From assembly GCA_014549065.1 (NCBI GenBank), contig JACDOX010000570.1, positions 70,940 through 134,939 on the forward strand: DNA of 64,000 nucleotides, given 5' to 3'. Positions within the stretch are counted from its first letter, which is position 1; every line of letters begins with the position of its first letter. The position numbers were made by a program, and so were the translations under genes. The notes beneath the pieces are model-generated. The model worked only from the letters and a program-made list of their open reading frames with translations. It was not told where the DNA came from and searched no databases. Source of the stretch: Cardinalis cardinalis. Taxonomy: Eukaryota > Chordata > Aves > Passeriformes > Cardinalidae. Of the stretch, positions 33,617 to 45,983 are shown in pieces.

Positions 33617-36600
33617 GCCCGCTGGCTGTCCCGTCTCTGGGCACGGGGCTGCAGCCCCCGTTGTGGGGCGAGCCCTGAGGGGTTTTGTCTGGGACCGCAG
33701 GGCAGAGCCCACGGAATTGGGTGCTGCCAGGTGTTGATGGTAGTTGGGTGTATTTATGCTGTTTGGTAGGTCAGAGAGGTTTGCAATGCTTGTAGAGAAA
33801 GCCCCCTTTTTCTTAAGTTGTGGGATTTATTTCCCTAGCTGTGTTTCTATTTATTTTTGCTGCTATTTTCTATTTCTGTTTGGAGGTGTGAGGTAACGGA
33901 GGCAGAGGATTCCCGCCTGTCAGGGTAGCATGGACTGACCTTACAGCTTAGCATTGTGTGCCTCAGCAGTGCTCCCTCCTGCAGGGTCTGCTACTTGGAA
34001 AACTTTCACTTCAGGACCCTGCAAACTCGTAATCACAAGTTGTCATCCTTCTAGGTGAGAAAGATGGATCATTCTGCTTAAGAAACAGAAAAGCCTTTTT
34101 TTTCTGCTTTTAATAACAAACCAAACCAAAGCTTGGTTCCTTTGCAGATGTGCAGTTGCAGATGTTGGGCAGTAATTTGATATCAGTAGATGAACATCTA
34201 CCATGGTATGTGCTGAAATCTTAAAGGAGACAACAGAAGAGAATTGTTAAGAGAATTACACCAGATGCTGATGAGTTGTAACATAATGGTTACCTTTCTG
34301 AAGATTATTACAGCAAATATTTCCACCTTCAGTCTAACTAGAGGCGTCCTTTTTGACACACAATAAATAACTGGTTCTCCAAAACTGACACTAAGCTAGA
34401 TGGTTTTGCACTGTTTTTGGTGGTTAGATGCCCTTTGCTCAAATTAGCATTATTTCTTAGCTAGCATTCAAGAGTGACTTTTTGGTATCCAACAGACATG
34501 AGATGCTCCCAGGGGACATCTCTGAGATCATTGAAAACTGATACCGTTTTAGTGCCCCATTACTAAAAGTAATTTTTTTTGTTTTGAATTGAAGCTCNGG
34601 TCCATCAGACAGGTTTGCAGAAGGCATCTCTTTAGGTTACCACTATTTCTGCTTCAGGGTGTGTTGTCATGAGGAGCCTGCAGTGCACTTGTGTTAGGCT
34701 GAGGGAGGTAGCTGCTGCTGGATGTGCAGGGGAAGGTGAAAGGTGACTCCTTTGCCTGCAGGTGAGACAGACCTAGTGTCACAGTTGGCAATGAAAAGTC
34801 TTCACGGGAGAGGAAGACTGAAGAGGAACTTCCTGACTGTTTTGCAAAGTTCATGCCCTGCAGCGTTCAGCATCAGCTGCACAAGCACAGCACCCAGGAA
34901 GGTGTGTGTGCTCCTCAGGCTGAGAGCAGGAACGTGNTGCATTTTCTGTGTGTGTAGTGCAGAGGTTGCCAGTGGTCAGAAGTGCTCCCTGCCACTGACA
35001 CAGTGGTCCCTGTTATTGCCACAGCATGTGGGTTAAGTGTGAACCCTCACTTGTTGGTGCTGCCCNAGTCCCTGTGCTGTTCTGAGCACTGTGAGCTGGA
35101 GGGAAAGGCAGGACACTCTTCTGGGGCTGCTCACACACTGCGGGGTGAATAACGGCTGATTATTCCCAGATCAGCTTTGCCACTCTGTAATAACATAAAT
35201 ACTGAAAGTAAACATTGAAGTTTACAGTAGAATTCCTGGAATACGGAAATGTATCAGAATCTTATCAGTAGTCATAAGTGATATGGTCCAAATGTGTATT
35301 TTATAGCTTGTTATTAAGATGGCAGCTGATTTGATTGATGCAAAGAAAGAAATTGAAACAAGTGATTTTGTGGAAGCAAAGATGGTGCTCCTGGGTTAAT
35401 GTGTTTGTTTTGAGGTAGCTGCAAGTAACATTTAGCAGCTTCTTAGGAAATGTGTTGGGGTGGTTTTTGTGGGGTTTTGTTTTCAGAAAGTCATCTTTGC
35501 TCCACTACTTGAAGTGTTGAAGGGAGACAAAATTCTGTCTGGGAATGAACAAAGCAGTATCTGGTCTGAGGAGGACTGGTTTAAAGACTGTAGGAGAGGT
35601 GCCAGGAGAGGCAGGGAACAGCTCTGGGGCTGCAGATGCTCAGTGTGTTGTTTCACAGGTGCCNTTGGGGCTGCTCTACCTGCAAGGGCAAAATTGACAA
35701 ATTTTTNTAAGTCATTAGTGCAGCTGAGTTTGTATATTAATAATGCTACCTGTAGTGGGATTATTTTCTTTAAGATGCATTCACCATGCTTGTTTAAAAA
35801 GGCAGCAGCTGACTGTGCTGGCCTGTATCTAAACAAGCATCACACCANTTTTTTGTTATATTGAGTCAAGAGCTGCTCTGTGCCCAGATTTACATACATA
35901 TATATATAGGGTATGGTTCCTATGAACATAATTGTAACAAGATAATTTTTAATGTGGAGGTAGTTCTGCTCATATAAATAAATCTGTTGCTAGAGGTGTT
36001 TCTTGATAGTGTAAGAGCTGGAGATGACAATGAAAGGTGCTGCTCTGAGTCTCTGCATTGGAAAAGAAGAACCCTTGTTGATATTAATTTAGTTTTATTA
36101 AAAAGAAATCCTATACCTTCATTATATGTGGGAGGTTTACTTTGCCTCACCTGACACATTTGGGAAGAATGCCCTTGCTCTCCTAGGCAGGATGGCCAAA
36201 TTGGCCTGTTCCTTTGGAGCTTTCAGGAAGAACTGAAGTCTGGTTTGAAACTCAGATGGGTGTTCCAGATTTGAATAAAGGCTTTNGAGAGGGTGTAACT
36301 CATGTTTATCTACCTGAGGGCCATGTGCCTCCAGGCAAGAACTGCATTGTTCAGAGCTTCACTGCAGCTCTGCTGTCAGAAGGCAAACTGGAGCTCGTAT
36401 TTAGTGCCTCTGATTTCTCTGTAGTGCTCTTGAATGTGAATGAGGGTTGATGGTTTGGAGTAAGAATGGAGTAAATACCATTTTTCCTGCAGTGAGTCAC
36501 TTTCAGTTACCGCCATTTATATCCTTACTGGGTTTTGTTTTGTTTTGTTTTTAAGGTGGCATTAAAGATTATTTAGATGAAAACTGACAGTGGCTGTTGA

Positions 36601-37564
36601 GTCCAAGGCCTGTGTAGTTGACCTTGTGGACAGATCACACCTGCAGATGTATGCAGATCACTTGGCAAAAATCTTTCATTTAATATCTACTTCTCAAGTT
36701 GTATCTAAAACACTTTACAATAAACAAAAATAAAGCAACTGTGTGAGCAGCTGTTCCCTGAGGGAGCATTCCCACTCCTCCAGTGCTGCAGGTGGAGGAA
36801 AGGGCCTGCTCTCAAGCCTGCCTTCACTTTTGGCTGTTTCTCCCCTGCCCCAGCTCCTCTCCCAGGTCTCAGCCNATGCTTTCTTTCACCCCGTTCTCCC
36901 TCTGTGTGCATTGATTTCTGATGGGACTCTGGATCGCAGCTTGTGCTCGTNCTGCAGCTGGGCCAAGGAAGCTGTTGGTGATGCAGATTCATAGCAGCAG
37001 CAGTAAGGGGACAAAATGGCCCTGGAAGTATAAGTGGGCAAGATAGTGGTCTTAAAATGCTTTTTTCACCTAAATAGTCAAACTCAAGTTTGTGATCTTT
37101 TTGTTTTGTTTCCTGTTGCTGTTGCTATGAAGCACTTTGCCTATCGAAGGTTCATGAGGCAGATGGAAGTAGCTGAGGTGGACTAAAGCTGGAATGTAGG
37201 CAGGGACTGGAGCCCTTGGGAGCTGTGCTTAGACAGAAAGAGAGAGGTAAGAAATGTGCAGTGTAAGACTGAGCTGAAGCTCTTGTTTACAGCCTTTCCC
37301 CGTGTTGTAATGGCAGCGTTTGTGCCTCGCGTGTGTGAAGTGTAAGGCAAGGGAAAACAAGCGGCACCAGCCTCCTTCAGTGCCTATTTTTACCCTTGGA
37401 AAACTCAGATGCAGCCAGTTGGCGAGATCCCTCCAGTATCTGCTGGATCTGCTGTCTGAGACAGCGTGCATTGGCGGGGCTTTGGATGAGCTGGGGAAAG
37501 TGTTCCTGTGCTCTTTTGTGTGCCTGTGGCTGCTGAGGGCACAGCAGGGCTGCTCTGTGCTCTA

Positions 37565-37950
37565 GGTGTGAATACCTGAGTGCCTGTGTGTGTGCCTGTG
37601 CATGTGTGTGTATCTGTGTTTGAGTGTGTCTGTGTGTACATCTGTGCCTGTGTATGTGAGTATGTGTATCTGTCTGTGTGTGTATCTGTGTTTGAGTGTG
37701 TCTGTGTGTACATCTGTGCCTGTGAATGTGCGTATGTGTATCTGTCTGTGTGTGTATCTGTGCCTGTATGTGTGTGTGCATCTGTGTTTGAGAGTGTGTG
37801 TGTCTGTGTATTTGTGCCTGTGTATGTGAGTATGTGTGTATCTGTCTGTGTGTGTATCTGTGTTTGAGTGTGTCTGTGTGTGTATCTGTGCCTGTGTGTG
37901 TGTGCATCTGTGTTTGAGAGTGTGTGTATCTGTGTCTGTGTGTGTGGGAG
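37565..37950 (+). repeat. TG-rich array with 72-bp higher-order period
   Basis: About 385 bases built from TGTG, ATCTGTG and TTTGAG words. The block beginning 'tatctgtgtttgagtgtgtc' at 37611 recurs at 37683, and a variant at 37755, each exactly 72 bases apart; a further copy begins at 37855. The 72-base period is a multiple of three and keeps long frames open on both strands (Cys/Val-rich on plus, Thr/His-rich on minus), which I regard as artefacts. Confidence 0.9.
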
Positions 37951-40900
37951 CTGCCAGGGCAGGGCTGGAGCTGCTTCCTGCTGCCCCGGGGCTTGGCCNG
38001 GGCCCAGCACCGATGTTTGGGTGAGGGAAGGAGCTGCTCTGCCCCAAACCACTCCTCTGGCTGTATCAGGGCTCTGCTCTGGCTGTTGACACAGTGCTGA
38101 TGTCAGGAAACATGACACAGAGGGCAGGGGACCATTTTCACTTGCAGTCTAATCTGGCTGCAGTTTCCCAGTCAGTGTAATCCAGTCATAAATTACGTGT
38201 ATATCGATTATTTGCTTTGTTCTTGCACNTTTTACAGCAACTACTGTGCTGCTTTGTTTAATTACACAAATGTTTTTGTGAGCTTTGGATTGAAAATTTA
38301 AAGATGATTCTTGATTTAATTTAAATGGTAACTGCTCATTCATTAATCATGCTTCTATTTCCAAAATTATTTTTATTCTGGGATTGTTCATGCTTAGCTA
38401 CAATCTAGATGAGGATTATTTTGGAATTGTAGAGCATATTCATGCAGCCGTTTTTCCTGATCACTGAGGTGTGGATATCATGGTGTAAGCAAATAATATC
38501 CTTTGTGCTTCAATGATCTCCAGTCTGGATTTCAAATTTCTGCAAGATGTGCAGGCTTTATTGCATTTCACACCAAAATCTTTGAGAAATAGCCCTGAAC
38601 AAGCCCAGCTCTCACACTGAGGATGTGTATTGAATATTGATTTAACTGCCCATGTTGTGTGCGTATAAACATTTATCCGTGGAGGTCTTGAACAGTCACA
38701 AAAGATATTCTCTAAGATGGCAGGAGGTGTGCAAGCATAATTCTGGAGCTATGAGTGTCTTTAATTCAGGATTTCTTGTGCCCTAGAGAATGAACACGAT
38801 TTCAAAGTGCTTTTCAGAATGCAGCAGAGGTTGCCAGAGTTGATGTGGCCTTTNTCATGTGTGTTGAAAAGATCCCTCAGAAAACATTCAACTACAGCTA
38901 CCAGCATTCTTTAACATACCTCAGCCTGCATCATCAAAATCAGAAAATCCACCAGAGATTCCCAGCAGAGCCTAGGGAAGCCGATTGTTCNTCAGAACAG
39001 AAATAAGGAGTTGTGGTTCCCAGAGCAATCAAAATATGACCGTTTTGTATTTCAGATTGGGGCACAGAGATGCCACAGTGCCCAGGACTCCTCCTGCTGA
39101 ACCGAAGTTGATGAGGAAACAGTTAATTCCTGCTCAGTTTTGCAGTGAGTGTCCACACCCACCAGATGGAGCTTCTGGCTCCAGTGGAAAATTCCAGAAA
39201 TTGAGCAAGAATGAGAAGTGTGTGAATGACTTAGGAGATCCCTGTCTGCAGGACTGCAGAAGGTGGTTTTATAGCCTTTAAATAAAGAATGAATGGAGAC
39301 TGAGGCATATCAGCCTTACTGATTCCTTTCAGTACAACTGCCTTCCATAGTTCTTCCTTGGATGGGTAGTTGGGAGTTCTTAATGCAAGAGTCAAGCTGA
39401 GGCTAGGCAGCAAGCCCAAACAAAAAGGTACAAACCAGAGTTTCATAAACCTTTGCTGAAAATTGCCTGTAACCACTGAAACAGGATGTTAAACGTTTTT
39501 AGTCTCAGAATTTCCTCCCAAGGATAAGGTGGGGTTTTCTTTAGTANCACATTTTAGATGGACTTCTCTCCTGAGGCCATGTTTGTGTAGGATGCCCTGA
39601 GAAGCGGTGTGAAATGGTCCTTTTGTTTTGACACACAACTTGAAACTGCTTTTGGAAGTTGCTAATCTAGTCTCTGAAGTGGTTTTTAATATTTTTAAAT
39701 CCTTGGCTTTTTGACTGAGGGGCTGTTAACAAACTGCCTNTGTGCCTGTGAGGGAGAGCTGGAGTGTGTCCTGTGCACAGCATGNCTCAGGTCTTACAGT
39801 GCTTTGTCCAGGTAGCAGCTTGCAGCTGGGGGTTTCCAGAGGGTGTCACTTAGGGTTTGTGTTGATTCCTCTTTCATGTGCCCAGTCCTGTTTGGGGTAC
39901 AGACCCGAGCAGGAGGGCTGGGGCTCNCTCAGAGCAGGTGCTGGCTCTGCANCCCCAGTCCCTGCTGGAGCTGAGCTGTGAGCAGCTGGAGCCCTCCCTG
40001 CTCCTGGGCAGGAGCTTCGTGCTGCAGGTGGCCCAGGGGCCGGCCGAGGAGGGCTCTCAGCTGGAAGTGTCTCTGTTACAAAACAGCCTCCCTCGGGATT
40101 ACAGCGGGTTGCAAAGGAGCCCTCCGTTGTAGGCATTTCAGATGTGCTGCTGAACTGCAAATCTCATTACCCTCNCAGGAGTGTGGGTGCACAGCCCTCA
40201 CAAAACTAGGCCAGAAATGCTTCAATAAGGAGGAAAGGGAAGAGTCCCAGGGAAGAAAGTGAAAATGCTNAATGTCAGCCAGTGAGAGGTGTGTTGGAAG
40301 AGACTCTTCAATCACTCTCTCTGTACAGGGAGCAGAGAGAGTTAATTGCAACTCTTACTTTCAGGAGGGCTCTCGGTAGTTTCTGTTCCCCCAAATTCTC
40401 TCTTCTCTCTGATACTTCTGTTCCTTTTTTCTGATATGTTTTTTCCTGATACTTCTATTCCACTTGCTCACTCTTCCCTGAGATAACCCTTGTGCTTCCC
40501 GTCTGTCACTGTTCCTTGCTCAGCTGTCCTGGAATTGTCGGGTCTCAGGGACAGGCCATCACTGTCCTCATGTGCATATAGAATATTCTACACCATCACA
40601 CCACATAGCATCATTTAACCTGCATACACAGAGAGGCAGCTTTTCTGTTGCTGTGGGAACCACAGGTTCATTTTCTTGCATATTTTCCCTGTATTTTAAG
40701 AGATTTCACTCAGTGTTGCACTACCAGCTTTCTCTGCAAATCTGCTTCATGGCTGGCTTTTAGAGCCGGCTATGGAAGGCAGTTTGCTGGGCAAATTNTT
40801 AAAAGTTACCTTGTTTCAAAAGCAGCTGGACTAGGGAAATAAAATACACAGTATCAAGAAACCAAGTCTTGTTTCATCTTGCCCAGGAAGACAGAGCTGC

Positions 40901-43900
40901 TGCCAGCTCTCGTGTATGATTCTGTCTTGGGCTGTTAGGTGTAAACCAGTAACTTCTTCAGCTTGAAATACTGGCAAAATAGTGGCTAAAATCAAAGACA
41001 TTTGGATGACATAACATAAGAAGCATGCCAGATGCTTGGGGATCCTTGTCAGCAGCACAGCACAGGGAAATGATCCTCAGTGTTTGGGAGACCCAGCATG
41101 GGATGAAGTACTTCCCTGAGCTCAGTATCATCAGCCTGATGCAGTAATTGCCGCTGATCTGCTCTCGAGGCTGATGGGTCCTCAGCCAGAAGTGTGTTTG
41201 CTGCAGGGAGGCCTCCCTGGGAGAGAGTTCATTTGGACTTGCTGGACACACAGGGACACAATGTCTGCCTTCTGGTCAGAAAATGATCCAGTGTGAAACA
41301 AAATAACCCATCTTTGGGTGGCTGAGGGTATGGGTGATGCTGTTGTTAAATAAAGCACATGCAATATTCCAATATTCAGGTTTGCTGCCATGTGAAGTAT
41401 TTTAAGAATGTTGTCTTTTTAATTTCTTAAAATGTTGTAGTGTCTTGTCTTGGAAGTGTACTTGCCAAAGAAAAGCACTCTGTACTTCAGGCTGTTCTTT
41501 CGTGAGTAATCAAGAGATTAAAATCTAACAATTTATATTGCCTTACTCCCTGGCAGAGTAATCATTAATGACTCAACAAGTTTTGCTTTCATAAACTTTA
41601 GATTTGATAGTTTCAGATTTTATGGTTCTAACGTCACCTGTTGTGTTTCCAGTATGTGCAAGACTGACTCTCTATCNGTGGCTGATGTCATTTGAAGAGG
41701 GATCAGTCTTCCCACGAAGTGTGATCATTTACATGCCATTTCCCATATTCCCCATCCTCTGCCAGTTTTAATCTGAATGCTTACCAGAGGAATGTGTGTC
41801 CCCAGGGCTGTGGCTGAAGGCCNCAGCACCTGTTTGATGTCCCATTGTCGTGTAAGGTGGGACCTGTTTGTAGGGAACCTCCCAGGAGGTGTCCCAGGAT
41901 GGTGGCAGTGTCCCTGAGGTTCCAGGTGCAGCNGTGCTGTGGTGCTGCTGGCTCAGGTGAGGTGCTCGTGGGGATGTGCCGCAGCACTGCAGAGGGGGAT
42001 GGAGCGTGAGGAGGAGCGTTCCCGGCCTCTGCACCGCTGGGTTTCTGACCTGGGTACCTGAGCTGAAATCTGAGCACTGCAGAGTCCCCCAGCACAATGG
42101 GCACAAACCTGGAGCACAAACCCGCTCAGACCTGCTGCAGCACAGCTGCCCTGCAGCCCCAGCACAGGCGGGGGCTGCGGTTTGTACCTGTCAATGTGAC
42201 ACTGCCCTTATCACACCTCTTATCTCTTGTCTCTGCTCTCTGTTTTGTCCAGCAGGATATGAGCCTTCCTCTGTGCCCGGGCCTTGGGCTCCCCCAGGGG
42301 GTGTAACAGAGCCCTGAGGGGGCGTTCTGCAAGGAGAACTGGCTTTGGAGGCTTGTGCTTGAAACTTGTCCAATGAGTCTGAGACGCCCAAGCACCATTC
42401 ATTTTGGAGGTAAATGCCTCATCAGAAGTACTGCAGAGATGGGGAGGAGTAGAGATTTTCATTTGCCAAAGAATGGGCAAAAAAAGGATAGTTTTGACTG
42501 TTCACTTCTGAGGTTTGGACGTTTTGAACTTAAAGGAACACCAACTTGTATTCTAGAAAAATTGAGAGGTTGGGGGGCTTTGGGTTCAATCACTCTGGCA
42601 GCTTNACTGCAGATTAATTGGTTTCCTGGTTTAAAATTCTCACTCTTCTGTCGGTTTAAAACCATCAGAGGTGAAAGTGAAAGCTAGTTTAGACTGTAAG
42701 AGAGATGATTCTGGAATGCTAAACAAACTGAAGGAAACACTCTGGCTTGGNATAGGAAAGTTCAAAGATCTGCAATTTAAGTTGGATGTCCCTTTAAGTT
42801 ATTCCTTGGAATATGACATTACTTATTTGAATCTCAAGTGAAATGTTTAATTTTGGAAATTCAGCTGAAATGCTCTTTATTAAGGTATTTTCTATCATTT
42901 GTCTATAAACTGATCAGTCAAAGTGAGCTATATAAAGGGAGGGGAGAATCCTGTGAAAAGATAAAACCAAAGGGGGAAAAGCCCCCAGCAGCAGAAGCAA
43001 ATGAAAGAAAATATAACAATGACAGATTGAAATGTTGCTACTTGCCTTGGGTGGAGGAGGGAAGATTATTTGCATTATGTGTTTCATGTTATTGTTATTG
43101 AAATTGAACCAGGTTACTGATAAAATTGTAATGATAATGTACATTTACAAAGTTAATGAGTTAAGTTTGCTCTAGTAAACAGCAGTAATGTCCTGGCACC
43201 CAGCCCACAGAGAACTGAAACTATGGTACAGATTTGCAGTGTCTGGGTTGCACTGAGGGTGCTGATCCTGGGTTCCCGTTGCTTTTTGATTTTAATGCCA
43301 ACTGTTACTGAGAAATATTTAATACCCAAACCCAGGCTGTCTGGTAGAGAGCTACCCACCCTTTTAATGAAGTCATTTTTAGCATAATCTGAATTTTATG
43401 TACTAATGTGTTACCACACTGCATGATTTTTTTCATTATGGTGTTTGACTCTGCTGCAGCCCTTCCCTTTTAGCATTATTATGGATATTAAGAAATTTGG
43501 GGTTGAATTACTGGAATGAAAGCCATGGGATCATGNTACAGACCTAACAAAGGCAATAGACCAGAGTAGAGGGTTAAAGTGTGTGGGATGGGATGTACTG
43601 TAGGGGAAAGGAACAGCTTTTAGAATAAGGGTTTGAAACATTGCTTTTTCTGTAGGAAAAAGATGGAGTATTGCATGCTGGGAACAAGTGCTTTCCATAA
43701 GGTAGCTAAATTTTAAAAGTACATTTGTTTCATTTTGTTTTAGGCTTTGCTTAAGTATTGTCATCTAGTAATTTTGTCCTTTCTGCAGTTTTCATTTTGA
43801 TTAGACCTCTGCAAATCTTTCCTCAGAACTTAACAAAACCCAAACAAAGAACTCAAACCTGGCCTACAACTGCAGTTTTCCTTTTCTGAGACATTGCTCA

Positions 43901-44834
43901 CTGTGTACAGAAAAAATACTTAAAGATTATCAATAATGGTATAAATTCTTCCATGATTTCCAAATTGCAGGTACTAACACTTTTACATTTGAAAATGTGA
44001 ATGTGTTGGATGACTACAGAGAAATGACCAAAAGTAAATACAGTTTGTTAAATGTAGTCTCCATTGACACCTCTCTAGAAACAAAATGCCCCAAGTGTCA
44101 AAACACCAACCCCAAGAAGCCCCACCCCTCAGGAATGCTGTCAGCAGAAACTGCAAGTAAATAGTCTCATTTTTTTCCCTTTGTTCCTGTGAATAGCAAG
44201 ACATAACACACTTGGAGGAAGTCTGGGTAGATGAGTCAGGACTTATTTCATTAACTGCAGTTAAATGTTTTGGCCAGGTTTCCCCAGGAAACAAAGCTTA
44301 CACAATTTTTCAGATTGTGGCTTGTCTCCTAATCCCCCTTCCCTCCTCCCAGCCAAGAGAGCCATTTTTGCCCAAATTGGAGATGGAGGTCTGGAAAGAA
44401 AAATGAACACCTTTAATTTGGATCAAATGTGTCTCTCNGGGAAGAGAGGGGACTGGTTTGAAGGTCCCCAAGTTCCCTTCACACCTCTGTCCACCCACAG
44501 CCTGTTCCTCAGCGGGAGCAGCAAAGCCAAGGGGCTGCCAGAGGCTCTGGGGGAGGAGGAGCTGCAGGGAGGGGACAGAAATGTCACTGCCACTGCTCAG
44601 CCAGAGCTCCTGGGATCACCGCCCCGTGCTGCTGAGGTGGCTCCTGGAGCTGGCCCGGCCTGGCCTGACCCAGGGCCTGGCCTGGCCCAGCTCAGAGCGA
44701 GCCCAGGCTCAGGAGGGAAGAGGAGGAGCAGGGCATTGCCTGAGTGTGTGAAGTGTGGAGCTCCGAGTGAGCTGTTGTGCCTGACTGAGTGCATGTACAG
44801 AGTGCATTATTCCATGGATACGATATTATTGCAG

Positions 44835-45235
44835 GTACAGCAGCAGCTCATGATGCCCCGTAAAGCTTTTCTTTCCCAGAAAGAAAAGCAGGCTCGTGCC
44901 AGGGAAAGGGATATGTTAAAAAAGAGGAGGAGGCGACAAGACTATCTCAAAAGAAGCGTGGAGCCGCAGAAAAATACAGAAACAATAAAATGGCACAGGG
45001 ATGATGAGAAGAGGAGAGAAAATGAGCAAGTTAAGGACAAAGATATCAAGAAGCGGTGGAGACAGGATGAGAGAGAACGACGAAAGAATGTGGACGCTAT
45101 GAATTGGCACAGGGAAGAGGAGAAATGGGAAAATGAGCGAGGTAAGGACCAAGGAGGCCAAGAACCAGCAAAGAAAGGAGAGGGGGAAGGAGCACGAAAA
45201 GGCTGGACCTTGTGNAGCAGCAGAGCATGATGAGG
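44835..45235 (+). other. Unassigned basic repeat-coding frame (candidate exon or relic)
   Basis: After an acceptor-like 'gatattattgcag' (to 44834), ATG ATG at 44850 opens a frame of 127 codons that is extremely rich in K, R, E and D. It shows a periodicity of about 19 residues: a first basic block (KEKQARARERDMLKKRRRRQ), then KNTETIKWHRDDEKRRENE, QVKDKDIKKRWRQDERERR and KNVDAMNWHREEEKWENER. At DNA level the double unit is 114 bases ('tggcacaggg' at 44991 and 45105). A good donor, GAG|GTAAGG, lies at 45142; past it the repeat is shifted out of frame, which fits either an exon end or decay. The frame also stays open upstream to 44265, but that part looks non-coding. I recognise no family. Basic short-period repeats occur in the STPR domain (period 23) and in some transposon-linked proteins; neither is a firm match. 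Confidence 0.4.
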
Positions 45236-45777
45236 GGGAGAGGGGAAAACAGATTAAGAGGAGTTGTGTTTTATAAGCATGCACAGAAATAACAGCAAAT
45301 AGTATCGTTTAGCTCAAAATTGATTAAAAATCTGCTTTAATGAACTAGAGCTCTTACACTGCTGATTATTTCAGTAAGACAAGATTGAGCTGAGTCACGA
45401 TGGGACAGAACAGGCTGGGTTTGCACCTTGCTTATACAAATGTCTGTTTTGCACACTTGTTCACACCTAATGCTTTGTTCAACAGGGTAGTTGGTAATTT
45501 TGGTTGTCAGATCACCAAAAAGTTNATGTTTTCTCAGTTTTCATAATAGGAATAAATGAGAACATTAGGAAGGGAGGGCTGAACCTCGTGTGCTCATAAG
45601 AGAAGGTAAAACTGATGCTATATTTCATTCTTTTTAATCATGTACAAGAGGGTTGAAATCACATCTGCAGTNTTATCCTGAGGTCGCTTGTTTAGTAAAA
45701 GTTGAATGGAAATGTAAATTTCATGAAGCGCTTTTAAGAAACATTCAGCTCAGGAGATAAAAAGAAGAAATTAGAAG

Positions 45778-45983
45778 ACATTAAGAAGAAATTCTTCCCT
45801 ATGAGCCCCTGACAGAGCTATCCCAGAGAAGCTGTGGCTGCCCCATCTCTGGAAGTGTCCAGGGCTGGGTTGGATGGGGCTTGGAGCAACCTGGGATAGT
45901 GGNAGGTGTCCCTGCCCATGGCAGGGGGGAACTGGGTGAGCTTTAATGTCCCTTCCCACCCAGGCCATCCCATGATGATCCTA
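45778..45983 (+). mobile_element. CR1 LINE 3' fragment (+)
   Basis: Nearly full CR1 tail in order: 'acattaagaagaaattcttc', 'agaagctgtggctgccccat', 'ggttggatggggcttggagc', 'gtgtccctgcccatggcagg', 'tgtcccttcccacccaggcc'. One of the better-preserved copies in the window. It carries one N (45903). Confidence 0.9.

Larger units (their letters stand above)
31740..33700 (+). promoter_or_regulatory. ADNP: CpG island, likely ADNP promoter and first exon
   Basis: Dense CpG and GC boxes on both sides of an N gap, with a sharp drop to AT-rich sequence after about 33750. It is the only CpG island between DPM1 and the ADNP coding exons, on the expected side of ADNP. Because the first ADNP coding exon starts with an acceptor, a noncoding exon must lie upstream; I infer it is here, possibly inside the gap. 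Long open frames in this block on both strands result from GC content and Ns and are not genes. Confidence 0.65.

Noticed and set aside
31538..33737. Very long open frames on both strands (up to 724 codons)
   Set aside because: They run through the 759-base N gap, which cannot contain called stops, and through a GC-rich island and a 30-base minisatellite whose length is a multiple of three. No protein similarity.
36214..36450. 78-codon plus-strand frame as a small gene or ADNP exon
   Set aside because: No recognisable similarity and no convincing pair of splice sites; length is within chance expectation.
37377..38118. Thr/His-rich minus-strand frames (176-237 codons) and Cys/Val-rich plus-strand frames
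   Set aside because: They are translations of the TG-rich 72-bp-period array; the period is a multiple of three and stop-free by composition.
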